Positions 1 through 9,059 of a DNA stretch of 64,000 bases are shown here, in pieces. The notes below the pieces were generated by a model that did not search any database, had not been told where the DNA came from, and saw nothing but the letters and a program-made list of their open reading frames with translations. Every line of letters starts with the position of its first letter. Position 1 is the first letter of the stretch. The position numbers and the translations under genes are program-made. Origin of the DNA: Methanobacterium_D oryzae (GTDB lineage Archaea > Methanobacteriota > Methanobacteria > Methanobacteriales > Methanobacteriaceae); contig NZ_JBNPXC010000001.1 of the NCBI RefSeq assembly GCF_050433505.1, forward strand, positions 1 through 64,000. The letters run 5' to 3'.

Positions 1-111
1 CCACATAATAACAGCAAACACAAGCAACGCAATCGCAGCATGCCCTGCAGGAGACAAACCACCCATAGGAACCAACATTATAACTATAAAAGCAAATATA
101 GCCAAAGGCAT
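1..111 (-). CDS. Putative sodium/anion symporter (DASS/SLC13-like), N-terminal fragment
   Basis: Only the first 37 codons are in the window; the gene continues past the left edge. The conceptual protein is hydrophobic, with a first membrane segment followed by the sequence GGLSPAGHAAIAL and a second hydrophobic stretch. This arrangement resembles the N-terminus of divalent anion:Na+ symporters, which commonly read GLSP.GH..LA. The ATG at 111 is the first clear start; the frame stays open upstream to a stop near 150 but has no other ATG, GTG or TTG, so the start is uncertain. The family call rests on a short fragment and is tentative. Confidence 0.5.
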   Translation of the reverse strand, partial: MPLAIFAFIVIMLVPMGGLSPAGHAAIALLVFAVIMW

Positions 112-291
112 CCCAATCTTCTTTAAGTTTAACCTCGTATCAAAGCCTCCATAAATTTATAAGCAGATAACCTAATATTCTAATATAATATAAAGATATT
201 CTATAATGATTAATCATTAAAAATATAAAATTAATTTAAATACTTCTGGGCAAATGCTATAATAACGAAATATAAAATGGAAAGATAGAAA

Positions 292-899
292 ATGTTACAA
301 ACTAAAGAAGCAATTGAGAAAAGACGCAGCATAAGAAAATTTAAAGATAAAAAAATCCAAATGAGCACTTAATGGAATTATTAGAAGCTGCACGGCTTGC
401 TCCATCTGGTTGCAATGCACAACCATGGCGATTTAAAATTGTTAAAGATAAAGAAACCAAAATAAAACTAGCAGAAGCAGCCCATAAACAATTATTTATC
501 TCCAAAGCCCCAGTTGTTATAGTATGCTGTGCAGATATTTCAGATTATATCAAAGGTTCAGTTTCTGGAATTCAAGATTTAGGTAAAATAGGCGCAGTTG
601 AAGATAGAATAATAAATATAATCTGTGAAAGTGTAAATGAAATGAAAAAAATGAGTATAACAGAAATCAGTCCCAGAATAGCAGCTAATGTAGCAATAGC
701 AATTGAACATATAGTTTTAAGAGCCCTTGATTTTGATTTAAGCACTTGTTGGATTAGGGCATTAAAAGAAGATAAAGTTAGAAATATTTTTGGCTGGAAT
801 GAAAATATTTATCCGGTAGCACTATTACCCATCGGATATCCTGATGAAAATCCTGCGCCAAGAAAACTGTTAAATATTGAAGATATAATTTTAGATTGA
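292..899 (+). pseudogene. Nitroreductase family protein, broken by a one-base frameshift
   Basis: The N-terminal part starts at ATG 292 and reads through the family hallmark EKRRSIRKF, then hits TAA at 370. The rest of the protein continues in another frame from about 357 and includes APSGCNAQPW and the C-terminal DENPAPRK. Restoring one C in the ATCCAAATGAG tract near 357 joins both frames into a normal protein of about 202 residues, so one base was lost. Nitroreductases are FMN enzymes using NAD(P)H. An internal ATG at 372 would give a 175-residue product missing the N-terminal FMN-binding arginines. Either a recent pseudogene or a sequencing error; all other parts look intact. Confidence 0.85.
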
Positions 900-1075
900 A
901 AGTTTTAAGTAATTATAACCAATAAATGAATTTTATTTTTGAATTTTAAGCAATTAATTTTTTTATTTTACCAAATTATTATTCAAATAATATTTATATC
1001 AAAATTAAGCCTATTTGGGCCATATTATATAAATTTAAGTAATATTAACCTCCAAAATATCTACTATTTTCATAG

Positions 1076-1110
1076 AAAAGTTTATATATCTGTTACTAAG
1101 AATATTAGGA
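1076..1110 (+). promoter_or_regulatory. Archaeal promoter of the first Hsp20 gene
   Basis: A purine-rich BRE-like stretch (AGAAAAG) is followed by a good TATA box, TTTATATA, at 1081-1088. Transcription should start about 25 bases downstream, near 1110, giving a short leader with a GAGG ribosome binding site at 1124-1127. The promoter supports placing the gene start at 1137 rather than further upstream. Confidence 0.6.
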
Positions 1111-1136
1111 CGACTCAAGTAACGAGGCTGAAAAAA

Positions 1137-1592
1137 ATGAACAAAAGAAATGATAGAAAAAAAACTATTTTAGATAGAAAAGGTTTAGTTGAAAAAATGC
1201 TGGAAGAAACAGCAAAAACAATTGACTCCATCAAATATGATATCGAAAAATCAGTTATTGATTACACTTTTTTACCTGGAAAAGATATCATTGAAACCGA
1301 TGAAAGCATAATTGTACGTGTAGATTTACCAGGCATTAAAAAAGAAGATATTGATCTAAAACTTACCGAAACAAATCTTAAAATTACAGCTAATTTTGAT
1401 ATAACACAGGAAATTGAACAGGGAAACTACATAACATTCCATGATAGAAAATCAGGAGTTATGAGAAGATCTGTAAGATTCCCTAAAAAAGTCATTCCTC
1501 AAGAAGCAGAAGCTACCTTTGAAAATGGCATTTTAACTGTTGAGGTTCCAAAAGTGGAAAAAACAGAAAGTTTCACTTTAGAAATTAAATAG
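1137..1592 (+). CDS. Small heat shock protein, Hsp20/alpha-crystallin family (first copy)
   Basis: A 151-residue ATP-independent chaperone that binds unfolding proteins and forms large oligomers in the cytoplasm. The alpha-crystallin domain occupies about residues 45-145: IIETDESIIVRVDLPGIKKEDI, then the conserved beta-strand segment SVRFPKKVIPQEAEATFENGIL, close to the family signature A..ENGVL. The C-terminal IXI motif reads LEIK, which is weak. The frame is open further upstream to 939, but that extension is low-complexity and AT-rich; the ATG at 1137 has GAGG nine bases ahead and a TATA box at the right distance. A paralogue follows at 1718 and shares long stretches, indicating a local duplication. 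Confidence 0.93.
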   Translation: MNKRNDRKKTILDRKGLVEKMLEETAKTIDSIKYDIEKSVIDYTFLPGKDIIETDESIIVRVDLPGIKKEDIDLKLTETNLKITANFDITQEIEQGNYITFHDRKSGVMRRSVRFPKKVIPQEAEATFENGILTVEVPKVEKTESFTLEIK

Positions 1593-1717
1593 GATAAATA
1601 TACTTTAGACATATTAAATAGAATAGATTTTGAAGGTCTAAAAAAGATATTAACGTATTTAATAGAAATTTAACCCAAAATATTAGATAATATTCTAGTT
1701 AAAATGGAGATAATAAA

Positions 1718-2266
1718 ATGTCATATTCAAAACATACTGCTAAAGATTCATTTAAATGCATAATAGAAACAGGTTCAGAACTCTTTGATGATTTTATGGA
1801 AAATGTATTAAAGAGTAGCAAAACAGGTAGAAGCAAAACTATTTTAGATAATGATGGAATGGTTGAAAAGTTTTTGAAGGATATAACTAAAACAGCTAGT
1901 TATGTAAAGCACAGTATCGAAAGATCAGTTGTTGATTATACATCTGCACCTAAAGAAGATGTTATTGAAACTGATGAAGATATAATAGTGTATTTAGAGC
2001 TTTCAGGCGTTCGAAAGGATGATATTCAACTAAAAATTAGCGAAACAAAACTTAAAGTCAAAGCTAATTTCAAAATAAATCAAGAAATTGAGTATGGAAA
2101 TGGAATATCCATGAATGACACAAAAACAGGTATTTTCAAGAGATCTTTGAAGTTTCCCAAAAAAGTAGTTCCCCAAGAAGCTGAGGCCACATTTGAAAAC
2201 GATGTTTTAAAAGTTGAAGTTCCCAAAGTAGACAAAACAGAAAGTTACAGTGTTGATATTCAGTAA
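1718..2266 (+). CDS. Small heat shock protein, Hsp20/alpha-crystallin family (second copy)
   Basis: A 182-residue paralogue of the upstream Hsp20 gene. The shared part begins at KTILDNDGMVEK and continues to the end, with the crystallin core IIVYLELSGVRKDDIQ and the signature FPKKVVPQEAEATFENDVL. It has about 35 extra N-terminal residues that the first copy lacks; this variable N-terminal arm usually governs oligomer size and substrate choice. The start ATG has GGAG 12 bases upstream. There are 125 bases between the two genes with AT-rich sequence that could hold a separate promoter, so the two may be expressed independently. Confidence 0.93.
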   Translation: MSYSKHTAKDSFKCIIETGSELFDDFMENVLKSSKTGRSKTILDNDGMVEKFLKDITKTASYVKHSIERSVVDYTSAPKEDVIETDEDIIVYLELSGVRKDDIQLKISETKLKVKANFKINQEIEYGNGISMNDTKTGIFKRSLKFPKKVVPQEAEATFENDVLKVEVPKVDKTESYSVDIQ

Positions 2267-2270
2267 AAGT

Positions 2271-2315
2271 CCCCTATTTAGATTAGTCTATAGGGTGGGT
2301 GGGAACTGCTTTTTA
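2271..2315 (+). terminator. Possible terminator after the Hsp20 pair
   Basis: CCCTAT at 2272-2277 pairs with ATAGGG at 2290-2295, leaving a 12-base loop, four bases after the end of the second Hsp20 gene; a run of five T follows near 2310. The stem is short, so termination is only suggested. Confidence 0.35.
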
Positions 2316-2404
2316 ACTGAGAGTCATTATTTTAGCGCCTCCAAAAATATAATTGATTCTCCAAGTACATAGACATAAATCTAAAAAAATATCAATAAGA
2401 GATT

Positions 2405-2429
2405 ATGTCAAATAATGGATATTTGACAT
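2405..2429. repeat. Perfect 10-bp inverted repeat in a gene-free gap
   Basis: ATGTCAAATA (2405-2414) and TATTTGACAT (2420-2429) are exact reverse complements around a 5-base loop. It lies between the second Hsp20 gene and tRNA-Cys, about 50 bases ahead of the tRNA TATA box, and is not part of any coding frame I can support. It could be a protein-binding site or a transcribed hairpin. Confidence 0.6.
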
Positions 2430-2521
2430 GACTCATTTTTCTAAGATCGTTATTTTGAAATATAAAATATCGTAAGGTTTAAATACCAAAAGTACATAAT
2501 CTAACTAATGCGCTATGGTAT

Positions 2522-2595
<74 letters not shown>

Positions 2596-2621
2596 TAAAT
2601 CATTAAAATAAATGTTCATAA

Positions 2622-2771
<150 letters not shown>

Positions 2772-2873
2772 CTTTTTTAACTTATAAAATATTTTTAAAA
2801 ATTATTAGAACCAGTTAAATATAATTTATTCTAAATCCAAATTTAATTAACTTAATAAAATAAGCGTGATTAA

Positions 2874-3494
2874 ATGAAAAAATTTAACGATATCACAATG
2901 ATTGAAGGTATTGGGTTTGATTCTAACATTTATCTCTTTGATGACGTAATAGTTGACACTGGAACCGGTGAAAACTTTGAATATGTACTTAATTCTATTA
3001 AAAACGCCGGATTTAATATTGCAGAAGATATTAAACGAATTGTAAATACACATTGTCATTTTGACCATACTGGTGGGAATCACTTTTTCAATGCTAAAAT
3101 TGCCATTCATGAAAAAGATGCTCCAGCGCTTGAAAATGGAGATATTAATGCAACCGCTGCTTATATGTTTGGAAAGCCTCTTGAACCTGTAAAAGTTGAT
3201 TTTCACTTGAAAGAGGGCGATAAAATCAATGATTTTGAAGTTATCCATACACCCGGACATACCATCGGAGGAATATGCCTTTATGATGGAGAAACCTTGA
3301 TATCAGGAGATACTGTCTTTGCTGATGGTGGATTTGGAAGATTTGATATTGGTGGAGATATAAACATGCTCAAGTCTTCAATAGAAAAATTATCTGAACT
3401 TGATGTTGAATATCTTCTTCCAGGACATGGTCCGGCAGTTAGTAATGGTTCTGAACATATCAACATGTCCTACCGAATTATTAAGAGCTTCTAA
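2874..3494 (+). CDS. MBL-fold metallo-hydrolase (glyoxalase II-like)
   Basis: A 206-residue protein of the metallo-beta-lactamase fold. The zinc ligand motif HCHFDHTGG is at about residues 60-68, a further ligand histidine lies in HTPGHTIGG and the ligand aspartate in SGDTVFADG, followed by LPGHGP near the C-terminus. These are the features of glyoxalase II-like thioester hydrolases, though the substrate cannot be told. The start has GTGAT seven bases ahead. It converges on the DUF457 gene, with a short palindrome between the two ends. Confidence 0.92.
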   Translation: MKKFNDITMIEGIGFDSNIYLFDDVIVDTGTGENFEYVLNSIKNAGFNIAEDIKRIVNTHCHFDHTGGNHFFNAKIAIHEKDAPALENGDINATAAYMFGKPLEPVKVDFHLKEGDKINDFEVIHTPGHTIGGICLYDGETLISGDTVFADGGFGRFDIGGDINMLKSSIEKLSELDVEYLLPGHGPAVSNGSEHINMSYRIIKSF

Positions 3495-3509
3495 TTATTT
3501 TCTTTTTCT

Positions 3510-3525
3510 CCTTAAAAATTTAAGG
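3510..3525. terminator. Palindrome between convergent genes
   Basis: CCTTAAA and TTTAAGG form an exact palindrome with a 2-base centre, overlapping the stop codon of the minus-strand DUF457 gene and lying 15 bases after the plus-strand hydrolase. A T-rich tract (TTTTCTTTTTCTCC) precedes it on the plus strand. It may serve as a bidirectional terminator; the loop is very tight. Confidence 0.35.
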
Positions 3526-4461
3526 AATAATTACTGTTATATTGTTACTGTGATATCCTGTATCAACAACATCGAAATATATTAACTTCCATTCTTTTCC
3601 ATTATAACTGGCATTAATACATGTATAATATGCATCCCATCTAAAATTTTGAATTTCTGGAAGTTTATCTGCTTTACTAATAGCTTCTTGAGCCGATTGT
3701 ACACTGCCACCAATCACTGTAAGATTTTGAATTCTTTTAGAATCCAATTTTTCTTTATTTAATGTATTATACTTGAATGAATAGTAATTGCTGTTTTTAC
3801 TGTCGCTTTCAACAATTGTCCATCTGAAAATGTCATTTGTGGGATATGCAGTTATCTGTGTGAAATTTCCGGTAACATGATTATCATCAATTGCATTTAC
3901 CTTTTCATAGGCCCTAACTCCTCCAAATGAAATAAGAATAATCATGAAAACTACCATTGCGACCTTTTTGTATTTCATATCCAATTTCAAGTAAAGAATG
4001 AATATAACAATGAGTGCTATAATTGCTGTGGTTATGTCTATGTAATAATAAATTTCTGCACTAAATCTTTCAAGTGTAAATGGATAAAGTAATGGAATAC
4101 CTCTTGATGTTAAACAATCAAGGAATAAATGGATAAGTGCACCAAAATAAGCTATTCCTACTGTCTTAAAATTAAATTTAACTGAAATATCACGGCGAAT
4201 TATTTTTCCTATAAATCCATTTATCTGCTTTCTGGATATAATGAACAAAAAAAGCGTCGATGAAACCCCTGCAAAAATAAAGGAATGAGTAATGCCCCTA
4301 TGGGAAAAAACAAAGAGATAAGGAACTAAAAATCCAATCCATGTAATAAATATAGTATCAAAATCAAGTGAAATACCGCCAAAAGCTCCCTCTAACTTAT
4401 TTTTACTTTTAAGAGCAAATAATACAATAAATGGAACTAAAAAATGAGTAAAAAAATCCAT
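3520..4461 (-). CDS. DUF457 (YdjM-like) membrane-bound metal-dependent hydrolase
   Basis: A 313-residue integral membrane protein. The N-terminal half carries several hydrophobic helices and the family motif SHRGITHS near residue 50 plus HLFLDCLTSRGIPLLYP near residue 125, which match the His/Asp motifs of the DUF457/LexA-regulated YdjM family. The C-terminal third is a soluble, presumably extracytoplasmic domain with many beta-like segments. The biochemical role of the family is unknown. I chose the ATG at 4461 because GTGAGACTGAT precedes it; a start at 4509 is possible and would overlap the end of trkA by 13 bases. Confidence 0.8.
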   Translation of the reverse strand: MDFFTHFLVPFIVLFALKSKNKLEGAFGGISLDFDTIFITWIGFLVPYLFVFSHRGITHSFIFAGVSSTLFLFIISRKQINGFIGKIIRRDISVKFNFKTVGIAYFGALIHLFLDCLTSRGIPLLYPFTLERFSAEIYYYIDITTAIIALIVIFILYLKLDMKYKKVAMVVFMIILISFGGVRAYEKVNAIDDNHVTGNFTQITAYPTNDIFRWTIVESDSKNSNYYSFKYNTLNKEKLDSKRIQNLTVIGGSVQSAQEAISKADKLPEIQNFRWDAYYTCINASYNGKEWKLIYFDVVDTGYHSNNITVIIP

Positions 4462-4496
4462 TATATCAGTCTCACTTAAAAAAATAGTATTAAAAT

Positions 4497-5147
4497 TTAT
4501 TTTGTGCACATTTTAACTATATCCTTCACAGCTTCACTTTTAACGAGAATTGATATTTTATCCCCTTCATTTAAAACCATATCTGCCTTAGGAATAGTTA
4601 ATTCGCCATTTTTATATATGGCAACTATTATAGAATCATTTGTAGGGCTTATATCCCCTATTCTTTTACCAATAATCTTCTTATTTTTTACTGTAATATC
4701 CAGTATTTCAGCATCTCCCTTTCCAATAACAATAAGATCTGCAACTTTAGGTCTTGTTATTAATTTTTCAAGGTAACCTGCTGCAGTAAGTTCTGGGCTT
4801 ATAACATCATCAATGCCCACTTTTTTGAATGCTTCTTCATGATCGGGGTTGCTGAGCCTTGCAATAATCTTGGGAATATTGTATTGCTTTACAAGAATAC
4901 ATGATAATAGATTTGCTTCATCATTTCCTGTAGCTGCAACAAAAACATCAGCTTCACTGACATTAGCTTCTTCAAGCGTTTTTGTATCTGTACCGTTACC
5001 ACATATTATTAAAGCATCTAGTTCTGCCGCAGCGTTGCCGCACAAGTGTTCATCATTTTCAATAAGAGTTACATCATGTCCTCGGGCCACTAAGGAAGCT
5101 GCAAGATGCAAACCAACTCTTCCCCCGCCCATTATAACTACATACAT
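4497..5147 (-). CDS. trkA: Trk potassium uptake regulatory subunit TrkA
   Basis: A 216-residue cytoplasmic ring-forming subunit that binds NAD(H) or nucleotides and gates the TrkH channel. The RCK_N Rossmann domain occupies about residues 1-120 with the glycine motif GGGRVGLHLA at the start and the acidic strand end ENDEHL. The TrkA_C domain follows (about 140-216, EILDITVKNKKIIGKRIGDI). The N-terminal ATG has GAAGGTGAAT upstream. The trkH gene lies just upstream on the same strand but is separated by 128 bases, so the two are neighbours rather than overlapping partners. Confidence 0.92.
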   Translation of the reverse strand: MYVVIMGGGRVGLHLAASLVARGHDVTLIENDEHLCGNAAAELDALIICGNGTDTKTLEEANVSEADVFVAATGNDEANLLSCILVKQYNIPKIIARLSNPDHEEAFKKVGIDDVISPELTAAGYLEKLITRPKVADLIVIGKGDAEILDITVKNKKIIGKRIGDISPTNDSIIVAIYKNGELTIPKADMVLNEGDKISILVKSEAVKDIVKMCTK

Positions 5148-5275
5148 GTATTCACCTTCAGAAATATAATCTAATAAATTATTAATAATTCTATACTTAT
5201 TCTTAATTCAATTTTTCTGTTTATATCCAACTTTGAATTATTTCTCATCATACTATAAATACATGTCTCAAAAAA

Positions 5276-6715
5276 TTAAAATCTATTAAATACGCCTATT
5301 GATGCTCTTAATAACACAAGTACTGGAATGATTTCAATTCTTCCAATCCACATATTAAATATAAGGAAAGCTTGAGGGATTTGAGGCATTGTAGGAGAGA
5401 TAATACCCATTGAAAGTCCAACATTTCCCTGAGCTGAGCATATTTCATAAAGAGAATTTAAAGCATCATATCCATACTGTACAAAGACAAGCCAGCTAAT
5501 AAAAATAAACAAGAAATAAATAAATGTGTAAGAACCTGCTTCTTTAATTTCTACATCAGATACCATTTTACCTGCTATCTTTCTAGGTAAAACAGAACCT
5601 TCAGGAGCCACTAATCTAACAAGTTCCCAATAAATTCCCTTTAAAACTGTAACTACCCTCAGTATTTTCAATGCTCCTGCTGTAGAACCTGCAGCTCCCC
5701 CAATTATCATACAAGCTATAAGTACTATTTTTGCATATTCTGGCCATGCAATCATAGAACTTAAAGGAGGAATACTGGAACCGGTGCAGGAAATTGCAGA
5801 TACCACATGAAAAATAGCTTCTATTGGTGCAAATTTTGCATTTATAATTAAAAGAATTGAAAATAAAGAAACTATAATTATCATTGCCCTGAATTGAATA
5901 TCTTTAAGTACATCCTTAGTTTTACCTTTAAGAGCCCTATAATGGACAAGGAAGCTTGTACCTCCGATAAACATCAAAAAAATGGTTATTATATAAATTA
6001 AATCACTGTGATATGCCCCTATATTATTATTATTATTAATTGACATTCCACCTGTTGATAGGTTAGTAAATGTATTATTAATAGCGTCAAAAATAGGCAT
6101 TCCTGCAAAAATGTACAAAATGATCCCTAAAGCTGTATAAAAAAGATATATCCACCATATGGCCTTCACAGTTCCCTGAATACTTGGTTTAATTTTTTCT
6201 TCTCTGGCTTCAGACTTATATAATCTTGATGCTGCTGTTCCCGGCCTTATTAAAATCCCAATAACCACAATTACAACACCAAGCCCTCCAATCCATTGTT
6301 CAATACTTCTTAAAAAGAGAACAGACTTGGGAAGTATTTCAACATTTGTAAAAATCGTGAGTCCACTTCCAGTCCAAGCAGACATACTTTCAAAATAAGC
6401 GTTTGAAAAACTAATATTAGTAGCCTGCATCAGTATAAGACTTCCAATGAATGCTGCCCAAAGCCAGGCGATTGAAGCAATCATCATCCCATGTTTAAGT
6501 TTTATATTCCCATCTTTACCTGCAAATATTCTTCTTAAACCATATCCTATTATAATAGAAAACACTGAAGGTAAAAAGAAGGAAATATAATCAGTTTCAT
6601 TATAAATTAGGGCAACTAACACCGGTATTAATGTTACTACACCAATACCTATCATTATTAAGCCGAGCTGTTCAGCTATTATAAAAAAATCCTTTCTTCT
6701 TAGTTGACCTATCAT
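5276..6715 (-). CDS. trkH: Trk/Ktr potassium transporter, membrane subunit TrkH
   Basis: A 479-residue integral membrane protein of the TrkH/KtrB family, which forms the K+ pore with four M1-P-M2 repeats. Pore-loop selectivity glycines can be seen at SAWTGSGLTIF, FTNLSTGGMS, SCTGSSIPPL and SAQGNVGLSMG, the usual four P-loops. The length matches archaeal TrkH proteins. It pairs functionally with TrkA encoded immediately downstream. The end IGVFNRF is at 5276-5278 with a T-rich tract after it. Confidence 0.93.
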   Translation of the reverse strand: MIGQLRRKDFFIIAEQLGLIMIGIGVVTLIPVLVALIYNETDYISFFLPSVFSIIIGYGLRRIFAGKDGNIKLKHGMMIASIAWLWAAFIGSLILMQATNISFSNAYFESMSAWTGSGLTIFTNVEILPKSVLFLRSIEQWIGGLGVVIVVIGILIRPGTAASRLYKSEAREEKIKPSIQGTVKAIWWIYLFYTALGIILYIFAGMPIFDAINNTFTNLSTGGMSINNNNNIGAYHSDLIYIITIFLMFIGGTSFLVHYRALKGKTKDVLKDIQFRAMIIIVSLFSILLIINAKFAPIEAIFHVVSAISCTGSSIPPLSSMIAWPEYAKIVLIACMIIGGAAGSTAGALKILRVVTVLKGIYWELVRLVAPEGSVLPRKIAGKMVSDVEIKEAGSYTFIYFLFIFISWLVFVQYGYDALNSLYEICSAQGNVGLSMGIISPTMPQIPQAFLIFNMWIGRIEIIPVLVLLRASIGVFNRF

Positions 6716-6883
6716 TATATCCTAATAATAATCAACTAATCATATAAATTTAATCCATACCACAAAAATAGATTTTATCCTAATTTACATTAATTCTTGC
6801 TAATATTAACTCAATTATCTTAATATTAGGTATTAACTTAATTATAATAAATTAAAGCTCAATTTTATCCAGTGTATTAAAAT

Positions 6884-6932
6884 AGAAAAAGTAAAAAAGA
6901 GAAGATTTAATGTTTTAAATCTCATTAAATTA
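6884..6932 (-). terminator. Hairpin and T-rich tract after the stomatin-like gene
   Basis: Read on the minus strand, ATTTAATG (6930-6923) pairs with CATTAAAT (6912-6905), adjoining the stop codon of the SPFH gene, and is followed by CTTCTCTTTTTTACTTTTTC. This is the arrangement expected of an archaeal terminator. Confidence 0.45.
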
Positions 6933-7703
6933 TTTTAACATTCCTTCTGAATCCATATATTTCTTTATATCCTTGATAGTCGACATAAATTGTGCAGGGA
7001 ATATTATGGTGGAGTTTTTCTCACTAGCAATTTCATTTAACACTTGTAAATTCCTTAATTGAAGTGCAACTGGATGTGCAGCTATAACATCTGCAGCTTC
7101 TCCAAGTTTAGCAGCTGATAAAAATTCACCTTCTGCAGCAATAATTTTAGCCCTTTTATCCCTTTCTGCCTCTGCTTGCCTTGCCATTGCCCTCTGCATT
7201 GTATCCGGAAGTCTTATATCTTTAATTTCAACAGCAGTGATCTGAACTCCCCAAGGTTCACTGTGTTTATCTATTATTTCCTTAATTCTCTCATTTATCT
7301 TAGAAGTAGAAGATAAAACATCATCTAAAAGGAATTGTCCTATAACATTTCTCATAGTTGTCTGAGCAATTTGATTTACTGCTCTGTTATAATTTTCAAT
7401 TGCTACAACAGCATCATAAGCATTAGTAACTTTAAAGTATGCCACAGCCGCTACATCAATTGAAACGTTATCCTGAGTTATTATATTCTGAGATGGAATA
7501 GGCATAGTGACAATCCTAAGAGATACCTTTACCAATCTATCCACTACAGGAATAATAAGACGAAGTCCCGGATCTCTAACTCCTACTACTTTTCCAAGCC
7601 TGAAAAGCACCCCTCTTTCGTATTGATTCACTATTCTTATTGAAAGTCCCAAAATAATCAATACCACAATCCCAATTATAATAAGAGTTACAAAACTTAC
7701 CAT
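6930..7703 (-). CDS. SPFH/Band 7 domain protein, stomatin-like (slipin)
   Basis: A 257-residue membrane-anchored scaffold protein. One N-terminal transmembrane helix (about residues 4-22) is followed by the stomatin signature YERGVLFRLGKVVGVRDPGL and the SPFH domain to about residue 180, then a charged helical stretch RQAEAERDKRAKIIAAEGE and a conserved C-terminal segment. Archaeal slipins form oligomers at the membrane and often pair with an NfeD-type partner or protease; none is adjacent here. The start has GGGAGGTTAGAAA upstream, an unusually strong ribosome binding site. Confidence 0.93.
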   Translation of the reverse strand: MVSFVTLIIIGIVVLIILGLSIRIVNQYERGVLFRLGKVVGVRDPGLRLIIPVVDRLVKVSLRIVTMPIPSQNIITQDNVSIDVAAVAYFKVTNAYDAVVAIENYNRAVNQIAQTTMRNVIGQFLLDDVLSSTSKINERIKEIIDKHSEPWGVQITAVEIKDIRLPDTMQRAMARQAEAERDKRAKIIAAEGEFLSAAKLGEAADVIAAHPVALQLRNLQVLNEIASEKNSTIIFPAQFMSTIKDIKKYMDSEGMLK

Positions 7704-8092
7704 TTTCTAACCTCCCAAAAAATTTGTATATTCTGTCTAATCTTATGTCTAATCTACCTAATAAATAATATTAAAAATCTTATTATAAATTCAATCTTTA
7801 AAAAAACCCGAAAGTTTCAATTTTCGAAAAATCAATGATTCTATAAAAAAATTGATCAAAATCTATAGCTATTTATTGATTTAACCTTTTATAATCAATT
7901 CCAATCTTATTTATAAAAATTAAAATCAGTGCTTTATATAAGAAATAATGAGTTTTATGATTAAAAAATATAATATATTAAATGTCTGAAATTTATAATA
8001 CATTAAGTTAAATAACATCTTAAATAATAGTTCCATATATTTATAAAAAATTATAGACATTAATCAATCATAGCGAAAGCGAGAGTGATATC
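7704..8092. other. 389-base gap with divergent promoters
   Basis: This gene-free stretch separates the divergent SPFH and zinc-ribbon genes. On the left it holds a tandem repeat of TGTCTAATCT (7734-7743 and 7746-7755) about 35 bases ahead of the SPFH start. On the right a TATA-like CATATATTTATAAAA lies at about 8033-8047 for the rightward gene. The middle is low-complexity AT-rich sequence in which I see no gene. Confidence 0.5.
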
Positions 8093-8527
8093 ATGGTATC
8101 TACCGTACTTTGCCCCCGATGCAAAACAAAAAATAGTAAAACAGCTGAAATTTGTTATAATTGTAAAAAACCTCTTAAACCTTCTAAAAAATCATCTGAA
8201 ACTTCTTCTAAAAAACCCTATAAAGAATCCTCTAAAAAGCCCTTATTATCATATTTTAACAGAGAATCAGTTGATTTAAAAATAATTGCAATAGGAACTG
8301 TAATATTTGTTTTAAGTAATGTAATTCTTTTAGAAATTGCAGAAGATTATGCTGTATTAATTTCAGGATTTGCTACGTTGATGTTTACATATTTAGTATT
8401 TAAAAACTACTATAAAATTAATGAAACAAGAAGTTTAGAAATGAAAGTGCTCATTAATTACCTGATTATGGCATTAATAGGTATTTTAGTTCTTGTTTTT
8501 ATGTTCTTTGCTAAAATAATAAACTAA
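8093..8527 (+). CDS. Zinc-ribbon membrane protein of unknown function
   Basis: A 144-residue protein. The N-terminus is a four-cysteine zinc ribbon (LCPRCKTKNSKTAEICYNCKK), followed by a Lys/Ser/Pro-rich linker of about 30 residues (KPSKKSSETSSKKP) and three hydrophobic helices over the last 80 residues. This build, a cytoplasmic zinc ribbon on a membrane anchor, is common in Methanobacteriales but has no known function. The start is supported by GAGAGTGAT eight bases ahead. It is a monocistronic gene. Confidence 0.75.
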   Translation: MVSTVLCPRCKTKNSKTAEICYNCKKPLKPSKKSSETSSKKPYKESSKKPLLSYFNRESVDLKIIAIGTVIFVLSNVILLEIAEDYAVLISGFATLMFTYLVFKNYYKINETRSLEMKVLINYLIMALIGILVLVFMFFAKIIN

Positions 8528-8675
8528 AAACATTAATTCTCTATTTTTTTGTAAAAAATAAAAATTTTAAATCGTCTGAGCTAATTAGTTCAGCAAAATA
8601 ACTTGTTAATATAAAAATAAAATAAATTCAAGAAAATTCAAAGAAATTTAATTTTCAAGAATAAAAATAAGTTGA

Positions 8676-8918
8676 TTATTCAACTATATCCGCAAAACCG
8701 AAGTTTCTTCTTGTGGAGTTAATTTTAATTTTAACTTCATCACCAAGTTTTGCACCTGAAACAAAGACTACAAAACCTTCTATTCTAGCAATTCCGTCGC
8801 CATCTCTTCCAACATCTTCAATTTTAACATCGTATTCATCCCCTACATTAATAGGAGATGAGTTTCCTCTATCTGAGAAATTATCTCTTCCGTAATTATT
8901 TCTAAACAATTTATTCAC
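8676..8918 (-). CDS. Small TRAM-domain RNA-binding protein
   Basis: An 80-residue protein consisting of a short glycine/asparagine/arginine-rich N-terminus (about 25 residues) and a single TRAM domain: VGDEYDVKIEDVGRDGDGIARIEGFVVFV and the typical GAKLGDEVKIKI. TRAM is a five-stranded beta barrel that binds RNA; stand-alone TRAM proteins of methanogens behave as RNA chaperones resembling cold-shock proteins. The start is GTG at 8918; AGGAT lies directly ahead, so the exact start is not certain. It has its own upstream region and divergent neighbour. Confidence 0.85.
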   Translation of the reverse strand: MNKLFRNNYGRDNFSDRGNSSPINVGDEYDVKIEDVGRDGDGIARIEGFVVFVSGAKLGDEVKIKINSTRRNFGFADIVE

Positions 8919-9059
8919 ATCCTAAATAGACCAAAAATTGGCCTATTCTAGTGTTAGTTTTCGAGCTATATAAATGTATGTTTAGTATGATCATATTTTT
9001 CTCAATATTTTTTAGAATTTAATTAAGAATTTATAACAATATTTACATAAAAAATAAAC

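Noticed and set aside
939..1136. N-terminal extension of the first Hsp20 gene back to 939
   Set aside because: The extension is low-complexity and hydrophobic and lies across a good TATA box; GAGG and the family alignment place the start at 1137.
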